Assembly: GCA_023430045.1 (NCBI GenBank)
Contig: JAEZCF010000098.1
Span: forward strand, 1 to 57,555
From: Pseudomonadota bacterium
Lineage (GTDB): Bacteria; Pseudomonadota; Gammaproteobacteria; Xanthomonadales; Xanthomonadaceae
Length of the DNA stretch: 57,555 nucleotides
Reading direction: 5' to 3'
In this document: in pieces, positions 15,342-23,089 of the stretch
Layout: each line of letters starts with the position of its first letter
Position numbering within the stretch: the first letter of the stretch is position 1
Notes under the pieces: model-generated
What the model was told of the DNA's origin: nothing
Databases searched by the model: none
The model's input: the letters and a program-made list of their open reading frames with translations, nothing else
Position numbers and translations under genes: made by a program

Positions 15342-16472
15342 ATGAGCAAGCGCGATTACTACGAAGTGCTGGGCGTTGCCCGCGGCGCCAGCGACGAAGA
15401 GCTGAAGAAAGCCTACCGTCGTTGTGCGATGAAGTTCCACCCGGATCGCAATCCGGGCGATTCGGCGGCCGAAGCCTCCTTCAAGGAGTGCAAGGAGGCC
15501 TACGAAGTCCTGTCCGACGGCAACAAGCGCCGCATGTACGACGCCCACGGCCACGCTGCGTTCGAGCACGGCATGGGCGGCATGGGCGGTGGTCCGGGCG
15601 GCCCGGACATGAATGATATTTTCGGTGACATCTTCGGCAACATTTTCGGAGGTGGCGCCGGTGGCCAGCGCCAGGCACGTCGCGGTGCCGACATCGGCTA
15701 TGTGATGGAACTGGACCTGGAAGAAGCCGTGCGTGGCATTGAGCGGCGCATCGAGATTCCCACCCTGGCCGAGTGCGGCGACTGCGATGGCAGCGGTTCG
15801 GAAGACGGCAAGGTGGAAACCTGCACGGTCTGCCACGGTCGCGGGCAGGTGCGCATCCAGCGCGGCATCTTCGCCATGCAGCAGGCCTGCCACAACTGTG
15901 GTGGACGCGGGCAGATCATCGCCAAGCCGTGCGCGACCTGCCACGGCAATGGCCGCGTGGAAGAAGAGAAGGTGCTGTCGGTGAAGATCCCGGCAGGCGT
16001 GGATACCGGCGACCGCATCCGCCTGGCGGGCGAAGGTGAAGCCGGTCCGGCCGGTACCCAGCCGGGCGATCTGTACGTGGAAGTGCGCGTGCGCGAGCAT
16101 GCGATCTTCCAGCGCGATGGCGACGACCTGCACTGCGAAGTGCCGATCCGCATTTCGCAGGCGGCACTGGGCGACAGCATCCGCGTCGCGACGCTGGGCG
16201 GTGAGGCGGAAATCCGCATTCCGGCCGAAACCCAGACCGGCAAGCTGTTCCGCCTGCGCGGCAAGGGCGTGCGTTCGGTGCGCAGCCGCAGCGAAGGCGA
16301 TCTGTACTGCCGCGTGGTGGTGGAAACGCCGGTCAACCTGACTCCGGACCAGCGCAAGCTGATGGAACAGTTCGAAGCGACGTTCGTCGGCGAAGACGCA
16401 CGCAAGCACTCGCCGAAGTCGGCAACGTTCATCGATGGCGTCAAGGGCTTCTGGGACCGGATGACCTCCTGA
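15342..16472 (+). CDS. dnaJ: Chaperone DnaJ (Hsp40)
   Basis: 376 aa. J domain with YYEVLGVARGASDEELKKAYR and the essential HPD (residues about 33-35), a Gly/Phe/Met-rich linker (HGMGGMGGGPGGPDMND), four zinc-finger CxxCxGxG repeats (CGDCDGSG, CTVCHGRG, CHNCGGRG, CATCHGNG; residues about 144-208) and the C-terminal substrate-binding domain. Stimulates DnaK ATPase. The 157-nt gap after dnaK holds a hairpin. Confidence 0.98.
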   Translation: MSKRDYYEVLGVARGASDEELKKAYRRCAMKFHPDRNPGDSAAEASFKECKEAYEVLSDGNKRRMYDAHGHAAFEHGMGGMGGGPGGPDMNDIFGDIFGNIFGGGAGGQRQARRGADIGYVMELDLEEAVRGIERRIEIPTLAECGDCDGSGSEDGKVETCTVCHGRGQVRIQRGIFAMQQACHNCGGRGQIIAKPCATCHGNGRVEEEKVLSVKIPAGVDTGDRIRLAGEGEAGPAGTQPGDLYVEVRVREHAIFQRDGDDLHCEVPIRISQAALGDSIRVATLGGEAEIRIPAETQTGKLFRLRGKGVRSVRSRSEGDLYCRVVVETPVNLTPDQRKLMEQFEATFVGEDARKHSPKSATFIDGVKGFWDRMTS

Positions 16473-16481
16473 GCCCGGTGC

Positions 16482-16570
16482 CCGGTAGCGACGCTACCGG
16501 CGGGGTGGGGGACGACGGTAGTGTGGATGATGACCGTTGGTCGTGGTGGGTGACGACCGTTGGTCGTCAC
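16482..16570. repeat. Palindromes between dnaJ and pdxY
   Basis: Perfect CCGGTAGC-GAC-GCTACCGG at 16482-16500, ten bases after the dnaJ stop, a degenerate middle part, and GTGACGACC, GTT, GGTCGTCAC at 16550-16570. The last one directly precedes the pdxY promoter candidate. Confidence 0.8.
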
Positions 16571-16580
16571 GCTCTTCTCG

Positions 16581-16586
16581 TAAAAT
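16581..16586 (+). promoter_or_regulatory. Candidate -10 box of pdxY
   Basis: TAAAAT with 6 nt to the ATG at 16593, predicting a leaderless transcript. A possible -35, TTGGTC (16560-16565), falls inside the GTGACGACC palindrome, with short (15-nt) spacing. Confidence 0.4.
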
Positions 16587-16592
16587 GCGCCG

Positions 16593-17501
16593 ATGAGCGC
16601 ATCCCTTGAAAACCATCTGGTCCACGGCCGCCGCCAGCGGCCGGACGGCCCGTCGCCGGTCGATGTCATCTCCGTCCAGTCCCAGCTCGTCTATGGCCAT
16701 GCCGGCAACAGCGCCGCCATGCCGCCGCTGCGTGCGCTGGGCGTGCGCGTGGCGGAAATCCCGACCACCCTGCTGAGCAATGCGCCGTTCTACGACACCA
16801 CCCGTGGCCGCGTGCTGCCTGCGGACTGGTTCGCCGACCTGCTGCGCGGTGCCAGTGAACGTGGCCTGCCGCAGCGCGCCCGGATGCTGGTTTCCGGCTA
16901 TTTCGGCAGCGTCGGCAATGGCGTGGCGTTCGCGGACTGGCTGGATGAAACACTGCCCGGCTGTCCTGATCTTCGCTACTGCCTGGACCCGGTGATCGGT
17001 GATACCCACACCGGTCCCTACGTGGAGCCGGGACTGGAAGCCGTGTTCATCGAGCGCCTGCTGCCTCATGCCTGGCTGGTGACGCCCAATGCTTTCGAAC
17101 TGGGCCGGCTGACCGGCCTGCCGGCGCTGGCGCAGGATGACGCCATTGCTGCCGCGCGCGTGTTGCTCGAACGTGGGCCGCAATGGGTCCTCGCCCACAG
17201 CGTGGGAGGGACGCAGGGCGAGCTGGTGACCCTGGCGGTCGGGCGGGAAGGCGTCTGGCGCTGGACGTCACCGCTGTTGCCCGTCGATGTGGCCGGTACC
17301 GGTGATGTTCTGATGGCGCTCATCGTGGCATTCCTGTTGCGTGGCGAGACCCTGCAGCAGGCGATTTCCCGCGCTCTGGCAGGCACCCACGGTGCACTGG
17401 AAGCCACGCTGGCCAGCGGCCATGAGGAATTCGACGTGCTGGCGGCCGCGCCTGCTGCATTGGAGCAGCCGCATCGTTTCGCCGTGGAGCGGCTGGCATG
17501 A
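16593..17501 (+). CDS. pdxY: Pyridoxal/pyridoxine kinase (PdxY type)
   Basis: 302 aa ribokinase-fold enzyme phosphorylating pyridoxal in vitamin B6 salvage. VISVQSQLVYGHAGNSAAMPPLRALGV (residues about 27-53) is the family N-terminal signature; YCLDPVIGD (about 130) and TPNAFELGRLTG (about 165) line the active site; VAGTGDVLMALIVAFLLRG (about 230) carries the anion-hole GTGD with catalytic Asp. An N-terminal extension of about 25 residues precedes the usual start. No ribosome site is visible, in keeping with a leaderless mRNA. Overlaps tyrA by 4 nt (ATGA). Confidence 0.9.
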   Translation: MSASLENHLVHGRRQRPDGPSPVDVISVQSQLVYGHAGNSAAMPPLRALGVRVAEIPTTLLSNAPFYDTTRGRVLPADWFADLLRGASERGLPQRARMLVSGYFGSVGNGVAFADWLDETLPGCPDLRYCLDPVIGDTHTGPYVEPGLEAVFIERLLPHAWLVTPNAFELGRLTGLPALAQDDAIAAARVLLERGPQWVLAHSVGGTQGELVTLAVGREGVWRWTSPLLPVDVAGTGDVLMALIVAFLLRGETLQQAISRALAGTHGALEATLASGHEEFDVLAAAPAALEQPHRFAVERLA

Positions 17502-18613
17502 GCGTCGCTCCACGCGTGATTGGCATCGTCGGCAGTGCCGGCGCCTACGGCCGATGGCTGACGCGGTTTTTCAGCGAGCACATGCAGTTGCAGGTGATCG
17601 GCCATGACCCGGCCGACCCGCGCTCGCATGCGCCGGAACAACTGCTCGCCGACGCCGACGTGCTGGTCTTTTCCGCGCCCATCCGGCTTACGCCCGCCTT
17701 GATCGCCGAATACGTGCGGCAGTCCGCCGGGCGTGAGCGCGAACGGTTGTGGCTGGATGTCACTTCGGTCAAGGAAGCGCCGGTGCAGGCCATGCTGGCG
17801 TCGCAGGCGGAGGTCGTCGGCCTGCATCCGATGACCGCACCACCCAAGGCGCCAACCCTGAAGGGCAGGGTGATGGTGGTCTGCCAAGCGCGCGTGGAGC
17901 GATGGCAGCCGTGGCTGCAGGAACTCTGCGGCGCCCTGCAGGCCGAATGCGTGCGCGCAACGCCGCAGCACCACGACAAGGTCATGGCGCTGGTGCAGGC
18001 CATGGTGCATGCGAGCCATCTTGCCCAGGCCGGCGTGCTGCGCGGTTATGGCCATGAGCTGGGCGATCTCTCGGCGCTGCTGCCCTACCGGTCGGCATCC
18101 TTCGAACTCGATACGGCGATCATCGCGCGCATTCTTTCGCTCAACCCGGCCATCTACGAAGACATCCAGTTCGGCAACCCGCACGTGGCGCCCATGCTGC
18201 AGCGGTTGATCGAACAGCTGCAGATGCTGCAGGCCCAGGTGGCGCAGGGCGATGACCAGGCGCGCGAACGTTTCCGCAGGCAACTGCTGCTGGACAACCG
18301 TGATGCGTTTGGTGAGCAGGTGCTGGCCGATGGCAACTACACGTTCGAACGGGTGGGTTACCTGCTGGCTGATCTGACCGAACGCCAGTCGCTGTCGGTG
18401 CACCTGCCGGAAGACCGTGCCGGGTCGTTGCGCGCGCTGCTGCATGTATTCGAACAGCACCGGATCAGCCTGGCCTCGATCCACTCCTCGCGCACGCCGG
18501 GTGGCGAAGTACATTTCCGGCTTGGCTTCGCGCCGGGCAGCAGCGACGCGGATATCGCCGCAGCCGCTGCCGAAGTGGACGACAGCGGCATCGGCAGGGT
18601 GCTGCCACGCTGA
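17498..18613 (+). CDS. tyrA: Prephenate dehydrogenase with C-terminal ACT domain
   Basis: 371 aa. N-terminal NAD-binding GIVGSAGAYGRWLTRFF (residues about 9-25), GLHPMTAPP (about 107), and the helical dehydrogenase domain with QAMVHASHLAQAG and AIYEDIQFGNP. The last 80 residues (SLSVHLPEDRAGSLRALLHVFEQHRISLASIHSSRTPGGEVHFRLGF) form an ACT domain, suggesting feedback by an aromatic amino acid. Converts prephenate to 4-hydroxyphenylpyruvate in tyrosine synthesis. Coupled to pdxY; TyrA would feed an aminotransferase that needs pyridoxal phosphate. Confidence 0.88.
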   Translation: MSVAPRVIGIVGSAGAYGRWLTRFFSEHMQLQVIGHDPADPRSHAPEQLLADADVLVFSAPIRLTPALIAEYVRQSAGRERERLWLDVTSVKEAPVQAMLASQAEVVGLHPMTAPPKAPTLKGRVMVVCQARVERWQPWLQELCGALQAECVRATPQHHDKVMALVQAMVHASHLAQAGVLRGYGHELGDLSALLPYRSASFELDTAIIARILSLNPAIYEDIQFGNPHVAPMLQRLIEQLQMLQAQVAQGDDQARERFRRQLLLDNRDAFGEQVLADGNYTFERVGYLLADLTERQSLSVHLPEDRAGSLRALLHVFEQHRISLASIHSSRTPGGEVHFRLGFAPGSSDADIAAAAAEVDDSGIGRVLPR

Positions 18614-18618
18614 CGGTT

Positions 18619-18664
18619 TCATCCACAGGCGGTGTGGATGGTTTCCGCACAAACATGTGGATAA
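18619..18664. other. Cluster of DnaA-box-like sites / hairpin after tyrA
   Basis: TGTGGATAA at 18656-18664 is a perfect DnaA 9-mer (complement TTATCCACA). TCATCCACA (18619-18627) differs by one base and TGTGGATGG (18633-18641) by one to two. The first two also form an inverted repeat, CATCCACA-ggcgg-TGTGGATG, which might instead serve as a 3' hairpin for tyrA. Confidence 0.45.
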
Positions 18665-18743
18665 CAGCTGGCAGCCCCTGCGGTAAAAGGCTGTCAAGAT
18701 GCATGGTCAAAAAACAGCCATGTGGCGGAGAACGGCTGTTGCG

Positions 18744-18881
18744 GTAGAGCGGATCCATGATCCGCTGCGGAGCGTGACGACCAACGGTCGTCACCCACCA
18801 CATCAGCGCAGCCACCAGATCGGTGCAGCCACTACGACGGTGCACGCACCTCTTCCCGGTAGAGCGGACCCATGGTCCGCT
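18744..18881. repeat. Mixed SMAG and GTGACGACC palindromes
   Basis: SMAG copies at 18744-18766 (AGCGGATCCATGATCCGCT core) and 18859-18881 (AGCGGACCCATGGTCCGCT core), with a GTGACGACC-AAC-GGTCGTCAC copy at 18774-18794. The stretch 18614-18916 holds no gene apart from these repeats and the DnaA-like sites. Confidence 0.85.
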
Positions 18882-18916
18882 GCGGAGCCAGGCGACGCAG
18901 CCAGCCCAACCGACCA

Positions 18917-19117
18917 TCAGAGGCTCAGCCGCACGCCACCATCCGCAGTGGTGAACTCGCGGCCGTTGCGGACCAGTACCCGGCCATCCTCCAGTTCGTA
19001 ACGCGGTTCGGCATCGTCAGCGGGCGCTGCGCCAGCCTGGTCTGCTTCGGCCTTGAACTCGATGACGACATGGCTGTCGCCGTTCGCATCGGTCGCGGGA
19101 AATTGCCGGAACGACAT
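18917..19117 (-). CDS. Small conserved-looking hypothetical protein
   Basis: 66 aa (MSFRQFPATDANGDSHVVIE...YELEDGRVLVRNGREFTTADGGVRLSL). An excellent GAGGAGGTGCACG ribosome site precedes the ATG at 19117. No signal peptide or membrane segment; acidic, with a C-terminal beta-hairpin-like pattern. It lies 67 nt downstream of the ABC exporter gene on the same strand and may share its transcript. Function unknown. Confidence 0.75.
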   Translation of the reverse strand: MSFRQFPATDANGDSHVVIEFKAEADQAGAAPADDAEPRYELEDGRVLVRNGREFTTADGGVRLSL

Positions 19118-19184
19118 CGTGCACCTCCTCGGGCATGCATTCTCGTCCGCGGAGCGTGCGCCGCAGGGTGTTAGCCGCGCGTGG

Positions 19185-20951
19185 TCAGTCGATGAACTGC
19201 AGCTTTGCCAGTTCCGCGTACATGCCCCCTTCGGCCAGCAGCTGTTCGTGCGTGCCCTGCGCGATGATGCGGCCATGGTCCATCACCACGATGCGATCCG
19301 CCTTCAGGATGGTCGCCAGGCGATGCGCGATGACCAGCGTGGTACGGCCCGCCATCAACCTTTCCAGCGCCTGCTGTACGGCGCGCTCGCTCTGAGCGTC
19401 CAGCGCGCTGGTGGCTTCGTCCAGCAGCAGGATGGGGGCATCCTTGAGCAGCGCGCGGGCGATCGCCACGCGTTGCTGCTGGCCGCCGGAAAGACGTGCA
19501 CCGCGTTCGCCCAGTTCGCTGTCATAGCCGTGGGGCAGGGCGCGCAGGAAGTCGTCGGCCTCGGCCGCGCGCGCTGCGCTTTCCACCTCCGCATCACTGG
19601 CCTGCAGGCGTCCGTAGCGGATGTTCTCGCGCGCGCTGGCCGCGAACAGGGCCGGTTGCTGCGGCACCAGCGCCAGTTCGTCGCGCAACGCTGACGGTTC
19701 CAGCGCGCGCAGGTCCACGCCATCCACGCACACGCGGCCGGACTGCGGATCATGGAAGCGCAGCAGCAGCTGCAGCACGGTGCTCTTGCCGGCGCCTGAC
19801 GGACCGACCAGAGCCACGGTTTCGCCCGGGCGCACATGCAGGCTGAAATGATCCAGCGCGGCGGCATCCGGCCGCTGCGGATAATGGAACACCACCTCCT
19901 CGAAGCGGATCTCGCCCTGCAGCGGCGACGGCAGCGTTGCCGGTACGTCCGGTGCGCGGATCTCCACGTCTTCCTGCAGCAGCTCACCGATGCGGCCCAT
20001 GCCGCCGGATGCGCGCTGCAGCTCGTTCCATACCTCGGCCAGCGCACCCACCGAGCCACCGCCGATCAGGGCGTACAGGACGAACTGGCCCAGCGTACCG
20101 GCCGTCAGCCGGCCATCGATGACATCGTGCGCGCCCAGCCACAGCACGCCGACGATGGCGCCGAACACGAGCAGGATGGCGCTGGCGGTGACCAGCGACT
20201 GCGCACGGATGCGCCGTTTTGCCGCCTTGATGGCATCGGCCAGGGCGCCGTTGAAACGTCCCTGTTCGTAGGGTTCGCGGGCATGCGCCTGCACCGTGCG
20301 CACCGCGCCCAGTGTTTCCGCGGCCAGCGTATTGGCATCGGCGATGCGGTCCTGGCTGTCGCGCGCGACCGTACGCAGGCGGCGCGCGCCGAGGATGATC
20401 GGCAGCACCGCCAGCGGAATGCCCAGCAGCGACCACGCGGCCAGCCGCGGGCTGGTGACGAACAGCATCGCCAGGCTGCCGACCACCGTGACACTGCTGC
20501 GCAGCGCCACGGACATGGTTGAACCGATCACGCTGCGCAGCAGTTCGCTGTCGGCGGTAAGCCGCGATACCAGCTCGCCGCTGCGGGTGCGGTCGTGGAA
20601 GCCGGCCCCCAGGGTGATGAGATGCGCGTACAGCTGGCCGCGCAGGTCCGCCACCACCCGTTCGCCGAGCAGGGATACAAAGAAGAAGCGCGCGGAGGTG
20701 GCCAGTGCCAGCACCACCGCCACCAGCATCAGCAGCGCGAACGCACGGTTGATCTGCCCGCCGCTGCTGAAGCCATGGTCGATCATCTGCTTGACCGCTG
20801 GCGGCAGGCTGAGGGTGGCGGCCGAAGACACCGCCAGCGCGACCAGCCAGGCGCTGAACAACCCGAGGTGGCGACGCACGAACGGCCACAGCGTGCGCAG
20901 GCTGCCAAGACGACGCAGGGCCGGGCGGTCGGAGGGGGAGGGCTCAGTCAT
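19185..20951 (-). CDS. ABC exporter, fused permease and ATPase (MsbA/MDR type)
   Basis: 588 aa from the ATG at 20951. Six membrane helices occupy the first 320 residues (e.g. LFSAWLVALAVSSAATLSLP, ALLMLVAVVLALATSARFFFV). The ATPase has Walker A GPSGAGKST (about 385), Q-loop VPQQPALFA, signature LSGGQQQRVAIARALL, Walker B ILLLDEATSALD and H-loop VIAHRLAT. It acts as a homodimer; the substrate (lipid or drug) is not evident. Its start overlaps the end of the YigZ gene by 8 nt, showing co-translation. All catalytic motifs are intact. Confidence 0.92.
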   Translation of the reverse strand: MTEPSPSDRPALRRLGSLRTLWPFVRRHLGLFSAWLVALAVSSAATLSLPPAVKQMIDHGFSSGGQINRAFALLMLVAVVLALATSARFFFVSLLGERVVADLRGQLYAHLITLGAGFHDRTRSGELVSRLTADSELLRSVIGSTMSVALRSSVTVVGSLAMLFVTSPRLAAWSLLGIPLAVLPIILGARRLRTVARDSQDRIADANTLAAETLGAVRTVQAHAREPYEQGRFNGALADAIKAAKRRIRAQSLVTASAILLVFGAIVGVLWLGAHDVIDGRLTAGTLGQFVLYALIGGGSVGALAEVWNELQRASGGMGRIGELLQEDVEIRAPDVPATLPSPLQGEIRFEEVVFHYPQRPDAAALDHFSLHVRPGETVALVGPSGAGKSTVLQLLLRFHDPQSGRVCVDGVDLRALEPSALRDELALVPQQPALFAASARENIRYGRLQASDAEVESAARAAEADDFLRALPHGYDSELGERGARLSGGQQQRVAIARALLKDAPILLLDEATSALDAQSERAVQQALERLMAGRTTLVIAHRLATILKADRIVVMDHGRIIAQGTHEQLLAEGGMYAELAKLQFID

Positions 20952-21549
20952 GCGTGGGGGACTCAAGGGCATCGCTCAGGCGGATACGGTTACGGGTGGC
21001 GTCGCGCAGGCGGATTTTCAATGCGTCGCACTGGTCTGCCGGCAGTTCCACCGTGATCGCCACGCCGCTGGCGTCGAAGGATTCCTCCAGCTTCCGGGCA
21101 CCATGTGCCGCCAGCGCGGCATGCAGCGTGCCCAGATCGTCGAAGCCGGCATGCAGGCGCAGCCGCCCCATCACCACCAGGGCCAGTCGCGGTGCGGTGC
21201 GCAGGCATTCGGCGGCGGTGCCACCGTAGGCGCGGACCAGGCCGCCGGCACCGAGCTTGATCCCGCCATACCAGCGGACCACCACCACCATCACCTGGTC
21301 GAATCCCTGTCCATCGATAGCGGCCAGTATGGGCCGGCCGGCAGTGCCGGCGGGCTCGCCATCGTCGCTGGAACGGTATTCGCTGCCGATACGGTAGGCC
21401 CAGCAGTTGTGGGTGGCATCGGGCACCGCCACCTGCTGCAGGAAATCCAGCGCCTGGCCGGCGTCCAGCACGGGTGCCGCATGGGCAACGAAGCGGCTGT
21501 GCTTGATCTCGAGCGAATGGTGGGTAACAGCGGCGAGGGTGTCGGGCAT
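20944..21549 (-). CDS. YigZ/IMPACT family protein (UPF0029)
   Basis: 201 aa. The N-terminal Impact domain shows EIKHSRFVAHAAPV, THNCWAYRIG, SSDDGEPAGTAGRPIL and VVRWYGGIKLGAGGLVRAYG; the C-terminal UPF0029 ferredoxin-like domain follows. Related to a eukaryotic regulator of translation stress; the bacterial role is unclear. I chose the ATG at 21549; a GTG two codons upstream is equally open. Overlaps the ABC exporter start. Confidence 0.9.
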   Translation of the reverse strand: MPDTLAAVTHHSLEIKHSRFVAHAAPVLDAGQALDFLQQVAVPDATHNCWAYRIGSEYRSSDDGEPAGTAGRPILAAIDGQGFDQVMVVVVRWYGGIKLGAGGLVRAYGGTAAECLRTAPRLALVVMGRLRLHAGFDDLGTLHAALAAHGARKLEESFDASGVAITVELPADQCDALKIRLRDATRNRIRLSDALESPTHD

Positions 21550-21585
21550 CCGCACGAGTTTACCGTGCCGGCCTACGGCCAGCCC

Positions 21586-22335
21586 TCATTCCGACAGCAG
21601 CGCCTGCAGGTCGCGGGGAACACGGGTGCCGGGATACTGCAGCAGGTAACGTTCCAGGCTGGCGCGTGCCACGTCGATATCGCCGGCGTCGCGGCGGCTG
21701 CGGATCCGCTGCAGCCATTGGCGTCGCGACAGCGTTGCATCGGCCTGCACGGCGGCGGCGACGTCCTCGGCGCTGAGTGACGCAGGCAGCGCCTGTCGCA
21801 AGGCCCGCTCGGGTGGTGCGGTCATGATGGCATGGGGTTCGTCGGCAGCTGCCGCCGGTGCCGGTCCGCGGGCCGCCGAAGAGGCTGGTGCAGATGCGGG
21901 CGCGGCTGCCGGAGCGGGACGCCGCACAGGTTCATCGGCAGCGGCGGGTGCCGCTGCAGGCGATGGGGCTGGGGCGGTCGCAGCATCTCCCGGCCCGTTC
22001 TGACTGGCGGGCACTGGAGCGGTCTCCTGCTTGACGGCAGCGAACGGCGTGGGCGGGCCCGGCCGCAGCTGCCACGCCAGGCCCACGGCGACCACCACCG
22101 ATGCGGCGACACCGAGAAGCGCAGGCCAGCGCGCGCGACGTCGATGCCGGCGGGGGGCATCGGTGGCTCGTGCATGCGCGGCCTGGCGCGATTCGGTGGT
22201 TTCGCCCTGCAAGGCGGCGCGTGCCGCGGCCAGGATGGCCGCGTCGGCCTCGGACGATGGCGCAACGTCGATGCGTCCTTCCAGCAGGCCGGCCAGCTCG
22301 CGTTCCTCGGGGGTGAAGGGGTCGCGGTGGTTCAT
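21586..22335 (-). CDS. Putative anti-sigma factor, membrane-anchored
   Basis: 249 aa with an N-terminal acidic/helical cytoplasmic part (about 1-70, ending in a basic RRHRRRAR stretch), one membrane segment (WPALLGVAASVVVAVGLAW, about 70-88), a long Pro/Ala-rich linker (about 90-170) and a C-terminal helical domain (SRRQWLQRIRSRRDAGDIDVARASLERYLLQYPG). The ATG overlaps the sigma gene stop by 4 nt. Context and topology, rather than a recognised domain, support the anti-sigma call; the periplasmic part could sense envelope state. Confidence 0.7.
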   Translation of the reverse strand: MNHRDPFTPEERELAGLLEGRIDVAPSSEADAAILAAARAALQGETTESRQAAHARATDAPRRHRRRARWPALLGVAASVVVAVGLAWQLRPGPPTPFAAVKQETAPVPASQNGPGDAATAPAPSPAAAPAAADEPVRRPAPAAAPASAPASSAARGPAPAAAADEPHAIMTAPPERALRQALPASLSAEDVAAAVQADATLSRRQWLQRIRSRRDAGDIDVARASLERYLLQYPGTRVPRDLQALLSE

Positions 22336-22886
22336 GGATTCAGCCCCGCGCGCAGTTTGTCCATCGCGTAGCGTAAACGCGACTTGACGGTTTCCCGGCC
22401 AACGCCGGTGATCCGGGCGATGTCCTCCAGGCTCAGTTCCTGTTCCAGCCGCAGGTGCAGCACTTCGCGCTGGTCCACGGGCAGCGCCGCCATCGCCTGC
22501 TGCACGCGGCGGGCCTGTTCGCGGTGGCTGAGCCGCGTTTCCGGCGTATGGCCATCGGTAACGGCCAGCACACGCTCATCGGCATCGGCGGGGGCCGCCG
22601 GACGGTGGCGCGCGGCCCGCCAATGGTCGTTCAGGCGGTTGTGTGCGATCCGGAACAGCCAGGTGGTGAAGGACGCCTCGGGTTCCCAGCTCATGCGCGC
22701 GGCGATCACCCGCTGCCAGATGTCCTGGAACAGGTCCTCGGCCAGGCTGGCATCGCGCACCTGCCGCAGCAGGAAACCCTGCAGGCGCCGTCGATGGCGC
22801 TCGTACAGCGCCTGGAACGCGGGCAGATCACCACCGGCCCAGGCCTGCATCAAGGCTTCATCGGTTGGCGGCGGGGCGGTATCCAC
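22332..22886 (-). CDS. ECF-type RNA polymerase sigma factor
   Basis: 184 aa from the GTG at 22886. Region 2: ALYERHRRRLQGFLLRQVRDASLAEDLFQDIWQRVI and FTTWLFRIAHNRLNDHWR; region 4: LPVDQREVLHLRLEQELSLEDIARITGVGRETVKSRLRYAMDKLR. The frame is open to an ATG at 22955, but the added residues have weaker codon bias; neither start has a clear ribosome site, so the start is uncertain. It heads a two-gene operon with the anti-sigma protein. Probably directs an envelope or stress regulon. Confidence 0.85.
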   Translation of the reverse strand: MDTAPPPTDEALMQAWAGGDLPAFQALYERHRRRLQGFLLRQVRDASLAEDLFQDIWQRVIAARMSWEPEASFTTWLFRIAHNRLNDHWRAARHRPAAPADADERVLAVTDGHTPETRLSHREQARRVQQAMAALPVDQREVLHLRLEQELSLEDIARITGVGRETVKSRLRYAMDKLRAGLNP

Positions 22887-23089
22887 GTTGACAGGGTAAG
22901 GGTTGCCTGCGGCCGCGCCTAGCCGGGCGAATGTGACATGCCCGTGGGGTCCCATGAGGGCCCGACCCGCCTGGGAACGCGCTTGCCTCGTCAGGCCGCA
23001 GGTGTTCGCGCAGGGCTATTTTCTGCCAATGAAAACGCTATGCTCATCGCCAGGGGAGGCGCCTGGCAGGCTGGCGCCATGGGGTTTGC

